Shown: positions 7,502 to 17,073 of the stretch, in pieces
Layout of the letters: the number at the start of each line of letters is the position of its first letter
Position numbering within the stretch: the first letter of the stretch is position 1
Source: an uncultured Bacteroidota bacterium
GTDB lineage: Bacteria; Bacteroidota; Bacteroidia; Chitinophagales; Chitinophagaceae
NCBI GenBank assembly: GCA_903824665.1
Contig: CAIJXT010000011.1
Span: forward strand, 1-64,000
Reading direction: 5' to 3'
Length of the DNA: 64,000 nucleotides
Notes under the pieces: model-generated
The model's database searches: none
What the model was told of the DNA's origin: nothing
Seen by the model: the letters and a program-made list of their open reading frames with translations, nothing else
Program-made: the position numbers and the translations under genes

Positions 7502-8467
7502 TTATTCTATACCGCCCTTTTCCCTTATGTACCCGAATGTGGCGAACTTTGGTTTCAGCAGGCGCAGCATCTGCAATACTACCGACAGCAGTATCAGACC
7601 CATACCCGCAAGAAAGCCGTTATTCAGCTCCTTGGTGCCATTGAGGAAAATGATCTCCTTGTTCTCGTTGTAAAACAGGAACGCCAACAGAATACCATAC
7701 ACCGGCTCCAGGTTCACAGACAGTGTGGCGGTAAAAGACGATAGTTTCTTCAGTGCATTCAATGCCAGCGATTGTGCCCATACCGTGCAGCAGAGGCTCA
7801 GCACTACCAGCCATATCCAGTCATTGTATATCCAGTCGGTCGAAAACACGTTTGCCGCCCTGGGTAGAAATACAGTTTCAGGTTTGAAATGGTACAGCAC
7901 CGGCATCAGCATCGACACAAACACCCAGCCGGTGGTCATCTCATAAAACACCATGGTACGCGCCGGATACTTACTCGCTACCTGCTTATTGAGCACGGTG
8001 AAAACAGAGCTGAGCAGCGCGGCAATAACACCGGCCAGTATACCCCAGCCATAAAACTGCTGAAAACGGTAGATCAAGTATACACCGATGATGGCCAGCG
8101 ACCCCAGCAGCAGCTCCTTAAAATCATGCTTTCCTTTATTGATCATTGGGTCGGCAAGTGGGGTAAAGATGCTGGCGGTAGACAGGCATACAAGTGCTAT
8201 AGAAATATTGGCAAGTTTTATAGATCCGTAAAATGCCACCCAGTGCAGGCCCATAAGTATGCCTACAAGAGCCAGCAAGCGCATGTCTTTGCGGGCAATA
8301 GGTACCCACTGCCGCCTGTACCATAATATTGCCGCCATAAAAAGAGCGGTGAGCAACATGCGGTACCACACCAGCACAGGGGCATCCAGCGATATGGCTC
8401 TGCCAAGCACACCGGTAAAACCCCATAAAAGCACCGCTAAGTGCATCTGAATCAGTGCTTTTTTCAT
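7502..8467 (-). CDS. EamA/DMT-family transporter
   Basis: A 321-aa protein with about ten predicted transmembrane helices in two EamA halves (MHLAVLLWGFTGVLGR at the start of the first; GILAGVIAALLSSVFTVLNK starting the second). The LEPVYG signature near residue 255 is typical of the drug/metabolite transporter superfamily. It is likely an inner-membrane exporter of a small metabolite or amino acid, but the substrate cannot be read. It is 24 bp downstream of the histidine kinase gene on the same strand and may be co-transcribed. Confidence 0.88.
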   Translation of the reverse strand: MKKALIQMHLAVLLWGFTGVLGRAISLDAPVLVWYRMLLTALFMAAILWYRRQWVPIARKDMRLLALVGILMGLHWVAFYGSIKLANISIALVCLSTASIFTPLADPMINKGKHDFKELLLGSLAIIGVYLIYRFQQFYGWGILAGVIAALLSSVFTVLNKQVASKYPARTMVFYEMTTGWVFVSMLMPVLYHFKPETVFLPRAANVFSTDWIYNDWIWLVVLSLCCTVWAQSLALNALKKLSSFTATLSVNLEPVYGILLAFLFYNENKEIIFLNGTKELNNGFLAGMGLILLSVVLQMLRLLKPKFATFGYIREKGGIE

Positions 8468-8491
8468 GTCGCGAAGGTAGTAAGTTGTGCG

Positions 8492-9838
8492 TTACAGCAG
8501 TGTGAGTGGCAACGAAAAATAGAAGGTGCTGCCTTTTCCTTTTTCACTCTCAAACCATATTTCGCCGTGCTGGTACGTTACAAATTCTTTGCACATCATC
8601 AGGCCTAGGCCTATGCCTTTTTCTTTGTTGGTGCCAAAGGTTGAGCGTGTCTTCAGTGTGAAGATCTCTTGTTGTTTTTCGGGTGGTATACCTATTCCGG
8701 TGTCCTGCACAGATATTATAGCATTGCCGTCTTTCACCGCCACTTTTATGAATACCTCGCCACCGGCATTAGTGAATTTTATCGCATTGTTTACCAGGTT
8801 GCGCATCACTATGTGCAGCATATCTTTGTCGGCTATCACTTCCACCGTTGGTGGTATTGAGTAGGTGAGTTTTATGCCTTTTCTCGCTGCTACAGATGTT
8901 TTGTGACTGGCTACTTCTTCTACCAGTATTTTCAGGTTCAGCGGTATCAGGTTCACGGTTACACCATGCATTTGCGCTTTCGCCCACGACATCAGATTTA
9001 GCAGCAGGTCTGTAGTGTACTTGGTCTGGTCCAGCAATTCTTCCTGTATCTCCGCTTTTTCTGTTTCATCCAGCATATTTCCGGATAGCAACGTGAGATA
9101 GCCCCGTATCGAATCCAGCGGCGATTTCAGGTCATGCGAAACTATAGAGAACAATTTGTTCTTTTCATCATTTACCTTTTCAAGTGCATCATTTTGGGCC
9201 AGTATTTGCTTGTTTTGCTCAAATATCGCGAGCGCTCGCTCATCGGCAAGAATCCTTTTCCGGTCGTAATAATTGCGCAGGTAGGTGTTGATCGCATATA
9301 TGAACGTAATGCAAATCATACAAGTAATCCCAAGATCCATGAATCGGGCGATACGGTTGGGGTAGCTGTCCGGTACGAGATCTGGTCTGAAATATTCTAT
9401 AAGTATCAGCGCTGTTACTACCGCTATATGGATCAGAATCCAGAGAAAGTGAAACCGTGGCCTGGACAATGTGACCAAAAAGATAAAGGTTACAGAAAAG
9501 AGCGACAAAGTTGGCCCATCTACGCCTTCGTTCACGAAGAAGTTAATGCATAACGTTGCATAGCTCAAAACAATGAAAAGGATAACGCCGATTCGATACT
9601 GCTTTCGGTACCGTGAAAAATAGTACAACACACCGAGTAGCACAATGAGCGCCGACAGCACAACCGACATTACCGACTGGCAAATGTACATGTCGAAAGC
9701 AAGGCATATAACCAATAGAAAAAAAGCTACAACACAGACATAGTTGAATGCCCGGTTTTCCATTGAGAATTCTTCAGGATCCCCTGTAAGTTTTCTCCAG
9801 ATCATTGTTACGTTGCCTTTTTTTTCGGTGCTGTTCAT
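8492..9838 (-). CDS. Membrane sensor histidine kinase
   Basis: A 448-aa protein. Residues 30-185 hold about six transmembrane helices. A short coiled linker (190-228) leads to a HisKA domain with the phospho-acceptor in SHDLKSP (His235), then a HATPase_c domain with an N-box (MRNLVNNAIKFTN), G1 (VQDTGIGIP) and G2 (GIGLGLMMCKEF). There is no periplasmic domain, HAMP or receiver, so it probably senses a membrane or intramembrane signal and phosphorylates a response regulator encoded elsewhere. No cognate regulator is adjacent. The downstream EamA gene may be in the same transcript. Confidence 0.92.
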   Translation of the reverse strand: MNSTEKKGNVTMIWRKLTGDPEEFSMENRAFNYVCVVAFFLLVICLAFDMYICQSVMSVVLSALIVLLGVLYYFSRYRKQYRIGVILFIVLSYATLCINFFVNEGVDGPTLSLFSVTFIFLVTLSRPRFHFLWILIHIAVVTALILIEYFRPDLVPDSYPNRIARFMDLGITCMICITFIYAINTYLRNYYDRKRILADERALAIFEQNKQILAQNDALEKVNDEKNKLFSIVSHDLKSPLDSIRGYLTLLSGNMLDETEKAEIQEELLDQTKYTTDLLLNLMSWAKAQMHGVTVNLIPLNLKILVEEVASHKTSVAARKGIKLTYSIPPTVEVIADKDMLHIVMRNLVNNAIKFTNAGGEVFIKVAVKDGNAIISVQDTGIGIPPEKQQEIFTLKTRSTFGTNKEKGIGLGLMMCKEFVTYQHGEIWFESEKGKGSTFYFSLPLTLL

Positions 9839-10143
9839 CTGTTACATCATGGGTTCAGCTATCAGGCAACTTTCGTCCAAAGCAATGAGATTTGTCAAAT
9901 GTGTCGTTTTTCGAGTTGCAAAATTAACAATATTTAAACTAATTTGAAATATGTGCATAAAAGATATGCATTGAGGTCATTTAAGTGATTTTTGAGGTTG
10001 GACAGTATATTTTCATTGTATTGGGCTTGCATCTTTTTACTGGTAGATAAATCATAGCCGATTTTTTGAAAGGCACCAACGTTATCAACCTTTGTTTTTC
10101 TAGAAAAGCTATATTTGCAAAAACCTTCTGTACATCTCGCGCC
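9839..10143. promoter_or_regulatory. Divergent promoter region
   Basis: 305 bp between the histidine kinase (minus) and the metal-uptake operon (plus). A minus-strand TAATTTTG element lies at 9919-9926 (80 bp before the kinase start). A plus-strand TATATTTG at 10110-10117 is 26 bp before the ATG at 10144, with a TTTG at 10091-10094 (spacing 15, shorter than the usual 19-21). No gene is seen inside. Confidence 0.45.
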
Positions 10144-10476
10144 ATGCGCAAACTGTCATTAAAGATATTCAGCACTTTCATGTTTGTGGTATTCCTTTCG
10201 GGTATTATGCCCAAGGAATTACTTCATGATATGCTTTTTGATCATGACGATGATGTGCACCCTGTGTACAAGAAAGGTGAGGTTGTGATCACCAAAAAAC
10301 ACAACCATTGTTCGTTTCTCAGCTTTGAGTTTGCACCATTCGTAGCCACTGAGGAGCATTTTATAGCATTCGAAGCCTCTGTCATATACCAGGGCTACCT
10401 CATCCCCGAATACAAATATAGCTACACTACTTGCTGTAGTGAGTTGTCCTTGAGAGGGCCGCCCGCCTATTGCTGA
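10144..10476 (+). CDS. His/Asp-rich exported protein before a TonB receptor
   Basis: A 110-aa protein from the ATG at 10144 (MRKLSLKIFSTFMFVVFLSGI, a signal peptide or anchor). The frame is open further upstream, but that start would spoil the signal peptide and bypass the promoter element at 10110. The mature part begins with an acidic/His cluster (LLHDMLFDHDDDVH) and has H-N-H-C and a late T-C-C pair, all potential metal ligands. It resembles the small Cys/His proteins often encoded just before TonB receptors in Bacteroidota. It is probably a periplasmic metal-binding accessory (zinc or copper), inferred from composition and position. The TonB receptor gene starts 33 bp later. Confidence 0.65.
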   Translation: MRKLSLKIFSTFMFVVFLSGIMPKELLHDMLFDHDDDVHPVYKKGEVVITKKHNHCSFLSFEFAPFVATEEHFIAFEASVIYQGYLIPEYKYSYTTCCSELSLRGPPAYC

Positions 10477-10509
10477 TTGACAACTGGCATATAGTTTGCA
10501 TCAGTTGTC

Positions 10510-12897
10510 TTGCTGCATCAGGCATCGCTTTTTCAGTGGTGCTATTATTCATTTATTCAACGACTTATTGTGTTGCGTAACAACAACGCCGCGGTAACGG
10601 TCGCATTCCTGATTTGTTTGTCGTCACCGGCAATTGCTCAGGTGTGTTCTTTCCGTATATCAGGCACGGTTACAGACGGGCAGCGTCATCCGGTATTTGG
10701 AGCTGTTATCCGTATCGAGTCAGATTCATCAAAGGGTGACATAACAGATACTGCCGGAGCATTCCTTATCAACAATGTATGCTCAGGACACACCATGCTT
10801 ACCTGCAAGGCAGATGGCTACAGCACAGCTATTGCCCATATAGACATCACCGGCAACAACAAAGTTCAGTTTATTCTGAATGCCGATAAAAATCAGTTGC
10901 CCGATGTGGTGATCAATGGTGTGAAAATGAAAGACTTGCATACTGTGTCACATACTGAGTTGAAGGGACTCGAATTGCTGCAAACCCGCGGAAAGTCGCT
11001 GGGCGATGCACTGAAACAGTTGCCTGGCCTCAATGCGATCCAGACTGGTCCCACAATTTCCAAGCCGGTCATTCATGGTTTGCACAGCAATCGTGTACTG
11101 ATCCTTAATAACGGCGTACGTCAGGAAGGGCAGCAATGGGGTAGTGAGCATGCCCCCGAAATAGACCCGTTTGTGGCCAATCGTATAGATGTTGTGAAAG
11201 GTGCTGCAAGTGTGCGTTACGGAGCAGATGCGATTGGTGGTGTAGTATTGCTTGAGGCTGATCCGTTGCCTGTGCATCCCGGAATAAGTGGAAACCTTTA
11301 CCTCGTAGGTCAAAGTAACGGACAAATGGGAACAGTATCAGGAATATTACAGGGAAGGGTTGGAATCAGTCACAACGGCATAGGTTGGCGCGTTCAGGGT
11401 ACGCTGAAGCGGGGTGGCAATTTCAGTACCCCTCACTATTACCTGAAAAATACCGGTATAGCAGAGCAGGATATGTCGGCATCGGCAGGGTACAAGAAAA
11501 AGGGTTTTGATGTTGCAGCCTATTATAGTTTGTTTCATACCAAAAACGGAATTTTCGAAGGGTCGCATGCAGGAAACGTAAATGATTTGTACAATGCGTT
11601 TGCCAGAACGCGCCCAGCCACAGAGTCGATATTTTCCTACAAAATAGCGCGTAGTTATCAGGCGGTAAGCCACGATCTCATAAAAGTGAATGCAGGTTAC
11701 CGGTTTGCCAACGAAGGAAAGCTGGAACTGAATGTAGCACGGCAGAAGGACCTGAGGGAAGAATACGACATCAGTATCCCCTATACCAAAGAACCAGGTC
11801 TGCTGGCAAGGCCTCAGGTGAGTTTTCAGCTGAAGACGCATAGTGCGGAATTGGTATACACGCAGCCGGCGTGGCGCAGTTTTTCAGGCAATTTGGGTAT
11901 AGCAGGTAATACCCAGGGCAATGTGTTCAGGGGCATCAGGTACCTTATTCCCAATTTCAGGACCTACAATGGTGGCGTGTTTTTGATCGAAAGGTATACT
12001 TATAAAAAGCTGACCTTTGAAGGCGGAGCAAGGTACGATTACCGCTGGCAGCGGGTATATCAACGCAATCAGACAACGTTGGAGACCTTTAATACAACGC
12101 TGACATTTAGCAATGCAACTGCAACCGGCGGTGTGATATACAGAATTGGTGAGCATTTTTCACTTACGGGCAACGTGGGTACCGCATGGCGTGCACCTTC
12201 GGTCAACGAGCTATATATTCATGGGGTGCATTTCAGCGATGCCAGTTACCAGGATGGTGATTCAACGCTTGACGCCGAGCGTTCAGTGAACAGTGGTATC
12301 TCTTTGTCTGGCAATACCAAACGTTTGCGTGGCACACTCGACCTGTATTACAATAGCATCGGTAACTATATTTACGAAACACCACAGGCGCAACCGGTCA
12401 CTTTGCTCAGTGGTACTTTTCCATCTTTTAAGTTCACGCAGGACAATGTTGCCATTCGCGGTATCGATATGTCGGTACAATACGATTTTGTAACGCATTT
12501 TACGCTTCAGTCGCGGGCCACAATTGTTCGAGGTCGTAATCTTACCAAAAACGACTGGCTGATATACATGCCTGCAGATCGTTTTGAGAACGGTATTGTA
12601 TATAACCTGCACGAATTCAAATTTATGGAAGAGCCCTATATTTCGGTTGAGCATGTAGGTGTTCTACGTCAAAGTCGTGTACCACCCAATACAGATTTTG
12701 TGGCCCCACCGGCAGGATACAGCATTTTCAACGCCAGCATTGGTTTTACCTCTTATTTGAAAAAGCACAAAATCCAGTCAGACATTACTGTCGGCAATTT
12801 CACTAATGTTGCTTACCGCGACTATCTGGATCATTTCCGGTATTATGCTGACAATATTGGTATTAACTTTATTCTTAAAACTAAAATTTCATTCTAA
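10510..12897 (+). CDS. TonB-dependent receptor, probably for metal uptake
   Basis: Up to 795 aa. The signal peptide (RNNNAAVTVAFLICLSSPAIAQ) suggests the true start may be the GTG at 10570 or TTG at 10573 rather than ATG 10510. Next comes a carboxypeptidase-regulatory-like domain (FRISGTVTDGQRHPVFGAVI), then the plug (KSLGDALKQLPGLNAIQTG; VLILNNGVRQEGQQWGSEHA; IDVVKGAASVRYGADAIGG) and a 22-strand barrel ending in LKTKISF. The plug with QQWG-x-EHAPEIDP is the pattern I associate with ZnuD-like and related metal receptors. It imports a ligand across the outer membrane using TonB-ExbBD, which is not encoded here. It sits between the His-rich protein and a lipoprotein gene, forming a three-gene operon. 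Confidence 0.88.
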   Translation: MLHQASLFQWCYYSFIQRLIVLRNNNAAVTVAFLICLSSPAIAQVCSFRISGTVTDGQRHPVFGAVIRIESDSSKGDITDTAGAFLINNVCSGHTMLTCKADGYSTAIAHIDITGNNKVQFILNADKNQLPDVVINGVKMKDLHTVSHTELKGLELLQTRGKSLGDALKQLPGLNAIQTGPTISKPVIHGLHSNRVLILNNGVRQEGQQWGSEHAPEIDPFVANRIDVVKGAASVRYGADAIGGVVLLEADPLPVHPGISGNLYLVGQSNGQMGTVSGILQGRVGISHNGIGWRVQGTLKRGGNFSTPHYYLKNTGIAEQDMSASAGYKKKGFDVAAYYSLFHTKNGIFEGSHAGNVNDLYNAFARTRPATESIFSYKIARSYQAVSHDLIKVNAGYRFANEGKLELNVARQKDLREEYDISIPYTKEPGLLARPQVSFQLKTHSAELVYTQPAWRSFSGNLGIAGNTQGNVFRGIRYLIPNFRTYNGGVFLIERYTYKKLTFEGGARYDYRWQRVYQRNQTTLETFNTTLTFSNATATGGVIYRIGEHFSLTGNVGTAWRAPSVNELYIHGVHFSDASYQDGDSTLDAERSVNSGISLSGNTKRLRGTLDLYYNSIGNYIYETPQAQPVTLLSGTFPSFKFTQDNVAIRGIDMSVQYDFVTHFTLQSRATIVRGRNLTKNDWLIYMPADRFENGIVYNLHEFKFMEEPYISVEHVGVLRQSRVPPNTDFVAPPAGYSIFNASIGFTSYLKKHKIQSDITVGNFTNVAYRDYLDHFRYYADNIGINFILKTKISF

Positions 12898-12919
12898 ACA
12901 CATTTTAAAACCACAAACA

Positions 12920-13486
12920 ATGAAAAAGAATTCAATTGTAACAATAGCCATCGCGTTTGCCGTATTGATGTTGAACGCCTGTAAGAAAGAAGAAACTACC
13001 GTTGCGCCCCCAGATCCGGAAAACGAAGTGATCACTACCGTGAAATTGGTTGCGATTAATGTAGCAGACACAACCGAGATCGTAACCGGACAGTGGAAGG
13101 ACATTACACCCAATGACGGTAATCCGGATGTGTCGCAGGCCAGACTGGTGCTGAAGAAAAATGCGATTTACAAGGTGTCAGCGACCTTTCTGGATGAGAC
13201 TAAAAGCCCCGCAGCAGATATCACTACTGAGATAACTGAGCGTGCCAATTATCATCTAGTTTGTTATGCTCCTGCTGCCGGGCTGGCACTCACGGTAGTA
13301 CGAACAGATTACGACAACAACACACCAAAATTGGAGTTGGGCCTGAAAACTACATTCACAACCGGGGGCATCACCAATGGTAACCTTCAGGTGTCATTGC
13401 ATCATCAGCCTACCGGCAAGAATGGTACTGACTGCAGCATTGGTTCGTCTGACGCAGAAGTGAATTTTTCTATAAATATCATGTAG
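12920..13486 (+). CDS. Lipoprotein partner of the TonB receptor
   Basis: A 188-aa protein. The ATG at 12920 gives a clean lipoprotein signal (MKKNSIVTIAIAFAVLMLNAC, Cys21), while longer starts in the same frame overlap the receptor gene. The mature part contains ITTVKLVAINVADTTEIVTG and a beta-rich immunoglobulin-like body. Proteins of this look are often annotated in Bacteroidota as 'type 1 periplasmic binding fold superfamily' beside TonB receptors. It probably binds ligand at the outer membrane for the receptor encoded 22 bp upstream. A strong terminator follows its stop. Confidence 0.75.
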   Translation: MKKNSIVTIAIAFAVLMLNACKKEETTVAPPDPENEVITTVKLVAINVADTTEIVTGQWKDITPNDGNPDVSQARLVLKKNAIYKVSATFLDETKSPAADITTEITERANYHLVCYAPAAGLALTVVRTDYDNNTPKLELGLKTTFTTGGITNGNLQVSLHHQPTGKNGTDCSIGSSDAEVNFSINIM

Positions 13487-13513
13487 AATGAACTTTGGGT
13501 AAAAAAGTATGCG

Positions 13514-13544
13514 AAAGAGGCTGCACGGTTGGTGCAGCCTCTTT
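13514..13544 (+). terminator. Intrinsic terminator of the TonB operon
   Basis: A perfect 12-bp stem (13514-13525 with 13533-13544) and 7-nt loop, ending in CTTTAAT. It is 27 bp after the lipoprotein stop. It may also serve the convergent carA gene. Confidence 0.8.
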
Positions 13545-13602
13545 AATGTTATAGATTACTGGTTTGGCGGTGTTGAAAAAGTACACAGCAAGCCATGTTT
13601 TT

Positions 13603-14715
13603 CTACTGCATATGGTCTTTGATCAGTTTGATGAAGTCGTCAAACAAATACCGCGAATCATGTGGCCCGGGAGTCGCCTCCGGGTGATACTGAACAGAGA
13701 ATGCTGGTTTGTCATTCATCCTGATCCCCTCTATAGAACCGTCATTTAGATTGACATGCGTTATTGCAACACCGTCACAGTTCTTTACTGCCTCAGGGTC
13801 AACGCCAAATCCGTGATTTTGTGTGGTTATTTCTGATCGTCCGGTTTGGAGGTTTTTTACAGGGTGATTAAGGCCACGATGCCCGTGATGCATCTTGAAA
13901 GTGGAGATACCATTGGCCAAAGCAAGTAACTGGTGCCCGAGGCAGATGCCGAATAATGGTTTTCCGGTGGCGAGTATCTCTTTCACTGTTGCCACTGCAT
14001 AATGCATAGATGCCGGGTCGCCGGGACCATTGGATATAAAATATCCATGTGGGTCAAAAGCTTTTAATTCTTCTATCCCGGTTTTTGCAGGAAAAACTTT
14101 CAGATAAACACCCCTGGCGGCCAGACACTTCAGTATATTGATCTTTACACCAAAGTCCATGACTGCAACCCTTATTGCTGCATCAGCATTGCCAATAACG
14201 TAAGGCTCTTTTGTAGATACCTGTGACGAAAGTTCCAGGCCGGCCATGTCCGGCACTCTCGCCAAAGCGGCCGAAAGTTGCGCCGTATCGGGGTATTCGG
14301 TTGAGATTACACAGTTCATAGCGCCTTTGTTGCGTATGTGCTGTACAAGAGCCCTGGTATCCACATCATAAATAGTGACAACGTTATTCTTAATGAGGTA
14401 TTGCTCAAGGCTGTCATCGGCCAATTGGCGGGAAAATTTGTGTGCTACATTTTTACAGATCAGTGCACTGATCTTCACCGAGTCACTTTCTACATCGTCA
14501 TTCTTGACGCCATAGTTGCCAACATAGGCATTGTTCATAATCAATACCTGACCGGTGTAAGAGGGGTCAGTAAACACTTCCTGGTATCCGGTCATGCCGG
14601 TATTAAAACAAATTTCTCCTCCGGCAGTTCCCTTTGCTCCAAAAGACTTTCCGGTAAAAAGCGTGCCGTCCTGAAGCAGCAACCATGCAGGAGTATGTGT
14701 GTGTGTAGCAGTCAT
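13603..14715 (-). CDS. carA: Carbamoyl-phosphate synthase small subunit
   Basis: A 370-aa protein, normal family length. The N-terminal CPSase small-chain domain (GEICFNTGMTGYQEVFTDPS) is followed by a class I glutamine amidotransferase with nucleophile Cys258 in GICLGHQ and the His344/Glu346 pair in YHPEA. It hydrolyses glutamine to supply ammonia to CarB, making carbamoyl phosphate for pyrimidines and arginine. carB is not adjacent and must lie elsewhere. A TACCTTTG promoter element lies 17 bp upstream. Confidence 0.97.
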   Translation of the reverse strand: MTATHTHTPAWLLLQDGTLFTGKSFGAKGTAGGEICFNTGMTGYQEVFTDPSYTGQVLIMNNAYVGNYGVKNDDVESDSVKISALICKNVAHKFSRQLADDSLEQYLIKNNVVTIYDVDTRALVQHIRNKGAMNCVISTEYPDTAQLSAALARVPDMAGLELSSQVSTKEPYVIGNADAAIRVAVMDFGVKINILKCLAARGVYLKVFPAKTGIEELKAFDPHGYFISNGPGDPASMHYAVATVKEILATGKPLFGICLGHQLLALANGISTFKMHHGHRGLNHPVKNLQTGRSEITTQNHGFGVDPEAVKNCDGVAITHVNLNDGSIEGIRMNDKPAFSVQYHPEATPGPHDSRYLFDDFIKLIKDHMQ

Positions 14716-14732
14716 TGAAAAAACAAATTGTG

Positions 14733-14740
14733 CAAAGGTA
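14733..14740 (-). promoter_or_regulatory. -7 element TACCTTTG for carA
   Basis: On the minus strand it matches TAnnTTTG, 17 bp before the carA ATG. A TTG-like -33 candidate lies near 14756-14758, closer than usual. Confidence 0.45.
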
Positions 14741-14957
14741 TGTTTAAAAACGGAACAACACAGAATGAAACCGATCCTTTTTAAAGCTATGCAATTATGA
14801 ACATTTTTTCACGGTGATCAGGCTGTTTTTTGCAGCCGTTTCGCATCGCTATGTGCGGTCTCTGTCCACCGCTGCAGATCGCGCCAATTGCACAGTGCTC
14901 GCATGCGACTCCGTGGCACATGGGAGCAAAAGATGTCGTGAATCAGTGATCAGGCAA

Positions 14958-16949
14958 TTATAACTTTACCCACTTTTTCACATTTGTCGCATTTCCGGTA
15001 CGTACACAGAGGGTGTATATCCCCGGTGCCAGCATGCTTACATCAATACTAAATGCATTTTTGCCGGCAATTAGTTCCCGGTTTGCAGGATAGAAAACAC
15101 TACCTGAAATATTCGTAAGGTGAAGGCTGGCTGTTGTTGGTAACATGCTGGTTACAACCAGATTTAGCCTGTCGGCAACCGGGTTTGGGAAAATTGTAAT
15201 ATCAAGTTCTGAGGCAGTCACATATGTCACTCCAACCGATGGAAGCGGATAGGTTACCGTAGCAGTATCCGTGATGCCGATACCCAGGTTGTAGTAACTG
15301 CCCGACGGTGTGCTTTGCAGTTTTACCGGGCGCACCATGTAGTGCTTAAGGCCATTTGTGCCTACTGTGTCATGGAACGTTAGCGTTGTAACCATTGGTG
15401 AAATACGTTGATAGTATCCCCATATGCTATCGGCACGGTATACATAGTAACCGATTACAGCAGCATCGGGCGATGGCGACCAGGTAATATTTGCACCGTC
15501 AAGAGGCGCGGGTACTACATTCAGGTTGGTGGGTTGCAGGATATAATCTGTTCGCAGAGAGGGGTCGCCCAGTAGTGCAATGTGAACCGCTCCGGCAGCA
15601 TAATTGGCAGGTGTGTAAAGGCCCATAATGTTATTTTGCGTCACTACAGTACTATATCCAATATGTTCGCCAAGAGCCATGTGGTGCACAAACCAGTTGG
15701 GTCTGCCAGCCCAGCAACTCGTCAGTGCTGGGGTATCGGCACACAGTGGTGCTCTGAGGAAGCTGTTCGGGTAATTCCAGTCGCCGAAATAACTGCCGAA
15801 TAGCATGGTGAAAATACCCTGAACAGCGCCGGCCGAGGCAAAATTTGCCGTAGTGCCTATGCCACCGGCACTGGTATACGACCCACCTCCACAGCCAAAT
15901 GCCCATTGAAAGGTAGAGTCGGCAAGAGATGCGATAAATGGTTGTGCTTTGACACTGTCAAAGTGTACCAGCGGTGCGAAGTTTCGCCACCCATTGGTCG
16001 CAAATGCTTCGCCGCTGAATGCACCAAAATTGTCATTGATGAGTCCGCGGTGGCGGATTTTCAATGAGTCCATTTTGTAACTGTGTGCTTTGCGCAGGTA
16101 CCGGCGCATCATTTGCACCTCAGTAGCAGAGAATGCCGGCATATTGTTGAAGTCAATACGGCCAATCTGCAGCTGAACGCCCGCAGGTATTGCTGTCAGG
16201 TCCCATTTACCGTCACCGGGTATGTTCCGGTTTGCCGGATTTGCAGATGAAATGTCATTTACAGTCACATCGGTCCATGCTCCTGTCATACTGCCATAAA
16301 ACACATCAGCAGGCCAGGCGCCTATGTGATCGGTATGTGCGTCGGGATTTAGTTGCCCGCTATAGGGCACTGCAATGTGCCCCAGCACCAGTACTGCCTT
16401 CACATTCGGTACATTGTTGTACTCGTCACGCAGTATCGATTTTACGGTTGTATCGGGCATTGTTCTGGAAAGGTCATGCCGAATCAGCTGCCAGCCATCA
16501 CCGTTAATGTCCCGCATCAGATTGGCAATCTCCGCAGAGCAGGAGTCGGTAAATGTGCTGTCTACAAGTAGTACCAGCGCGCCGCGGTTGTGAATTGCAG
16601 GAGCTTTAATGCCAGCAAGTATGAAGCCGGTGGGATAGGGGGTAAATGTAATGCCCGTAGCGGTGACCTGGTATTCATATACCGAATCAGCGATAACGGC
16701 ATTGTCGGTGTAGGTGGTATCACCCGTAGTAACAGTTGCTATCGCCGTGCCCCAGGCTGTACCAGACTTTGCTTTTTTGAAAATGTGGTAGATAGGTGTT
16801 CCCGGCTGAACCTTCTTCCACTTCAATGTGATAGAGGGTGGACTTACCTGTGTAGTAGCTGTAAGCTGAATTGCATAATCCCAGGCATTTTGTGCAAATG
16901 CGTTGATACTCAATAAGATAAACCCAACGGCAATGTATAGTCCTTTCAT
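14958..16949 (-). CDS. Secreted T9SS substrate with C25-like (gingipain-type) features
   Basis: A 663-aa protein from the ATG at 16949 (MKGLYIAVGFILLSINAFAQ signal; the upstream Met at 16979 is less likely). A fibronectin-III-like domain follows (about 25-105), then a central domain with VLVLGHIAVPYSG, a D-VFYGSM segment and LQIGRIDFN, and further on FGCGGGSYTSAGG. This order recalls peptidase C25 (GH motif, 'vGR' strand, catalytic Cys), but catalytic residues are not certain. A second Fn3-like domain precedes the last 80 residues, a T9SS type A sorting domain (IFPNPVADRLNL ... LAPGIYTLCV ... VKKWVKL). It is exported by the T9SS to the surface or medium. Peptidase activity is possible, not shown. 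Confidence 0.75.
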   Translation of the reverse strand: MKGLYIAVGFILLSINAFAQNAWDYAIQLTATTQVSPPSITLKWKKVQPGTPIYHIFKKAKSGTAWGTAIATVTTGDTTYTDNAVIADSVYEYQVTATGITFTPYPTGFILAGIKAPAIHNRGALVLLVDSTFTDSCSAEIANLMRDINGDGWQLIRHDLSRTMPDTTVKSILRDEYNNVPNVKAVLVLGHIAVPYSGQLNPDAHTDHIGAWPADVFYGSMTGAWTDVTVNDISSANPANRNIPGDGKWDLTAIPAGVQLQIGRIDFNNMPAFSATEVQMMRRYLRKAHSYKMDSLKIRHRGLINDNFGAFSGEAFATNGWRNFAPLVHFDSVKAQPFIASLADSTFQWAFGCGGGSYTSAGGIGTTANFASAGAVQGIFTMLFGSYFGDWNYPNSFLRAPLCADTPALTSCWAGRPNWFVHHMALGEHIGYSTVVTQNNIMGLYTPANYAAGAVHIALLGDPSLRTDYILQPTNLNVVPAPLDGANITWSPSPDAAVIGYYVYRADSIWGYYQRISPMVTTLTFHDTVGTNGLKHYMVRPVKLQSTPSGSYYNLGIGITDTATVTYPLPSVGVTYVTASELDITIFPNPVADRLNLVVTSMLPTTASLHLTNISGSVFYPANRELIAGKNAFSIDVSMLAPGIYTLCVRTGNATNVKKWVKL

Positions 16950-17073
16950 TAGTGTCAAATATGAGAGACTAAGATACATACAATATCACAGACCGTCAAT
17001 ATTTACACCTATTTCAGACCTTCAGATCTGCTTGAACTAACCTGACAATAGATTCAGAACGGTTGCAGTAAAA

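Noticed and set aside
9981-10214. 77-aa minus-strand frame across the metal-operon promoter region
   Set aside because: It overlaps the start and signal peptide of the supported plus-strand gene and shows no domain.
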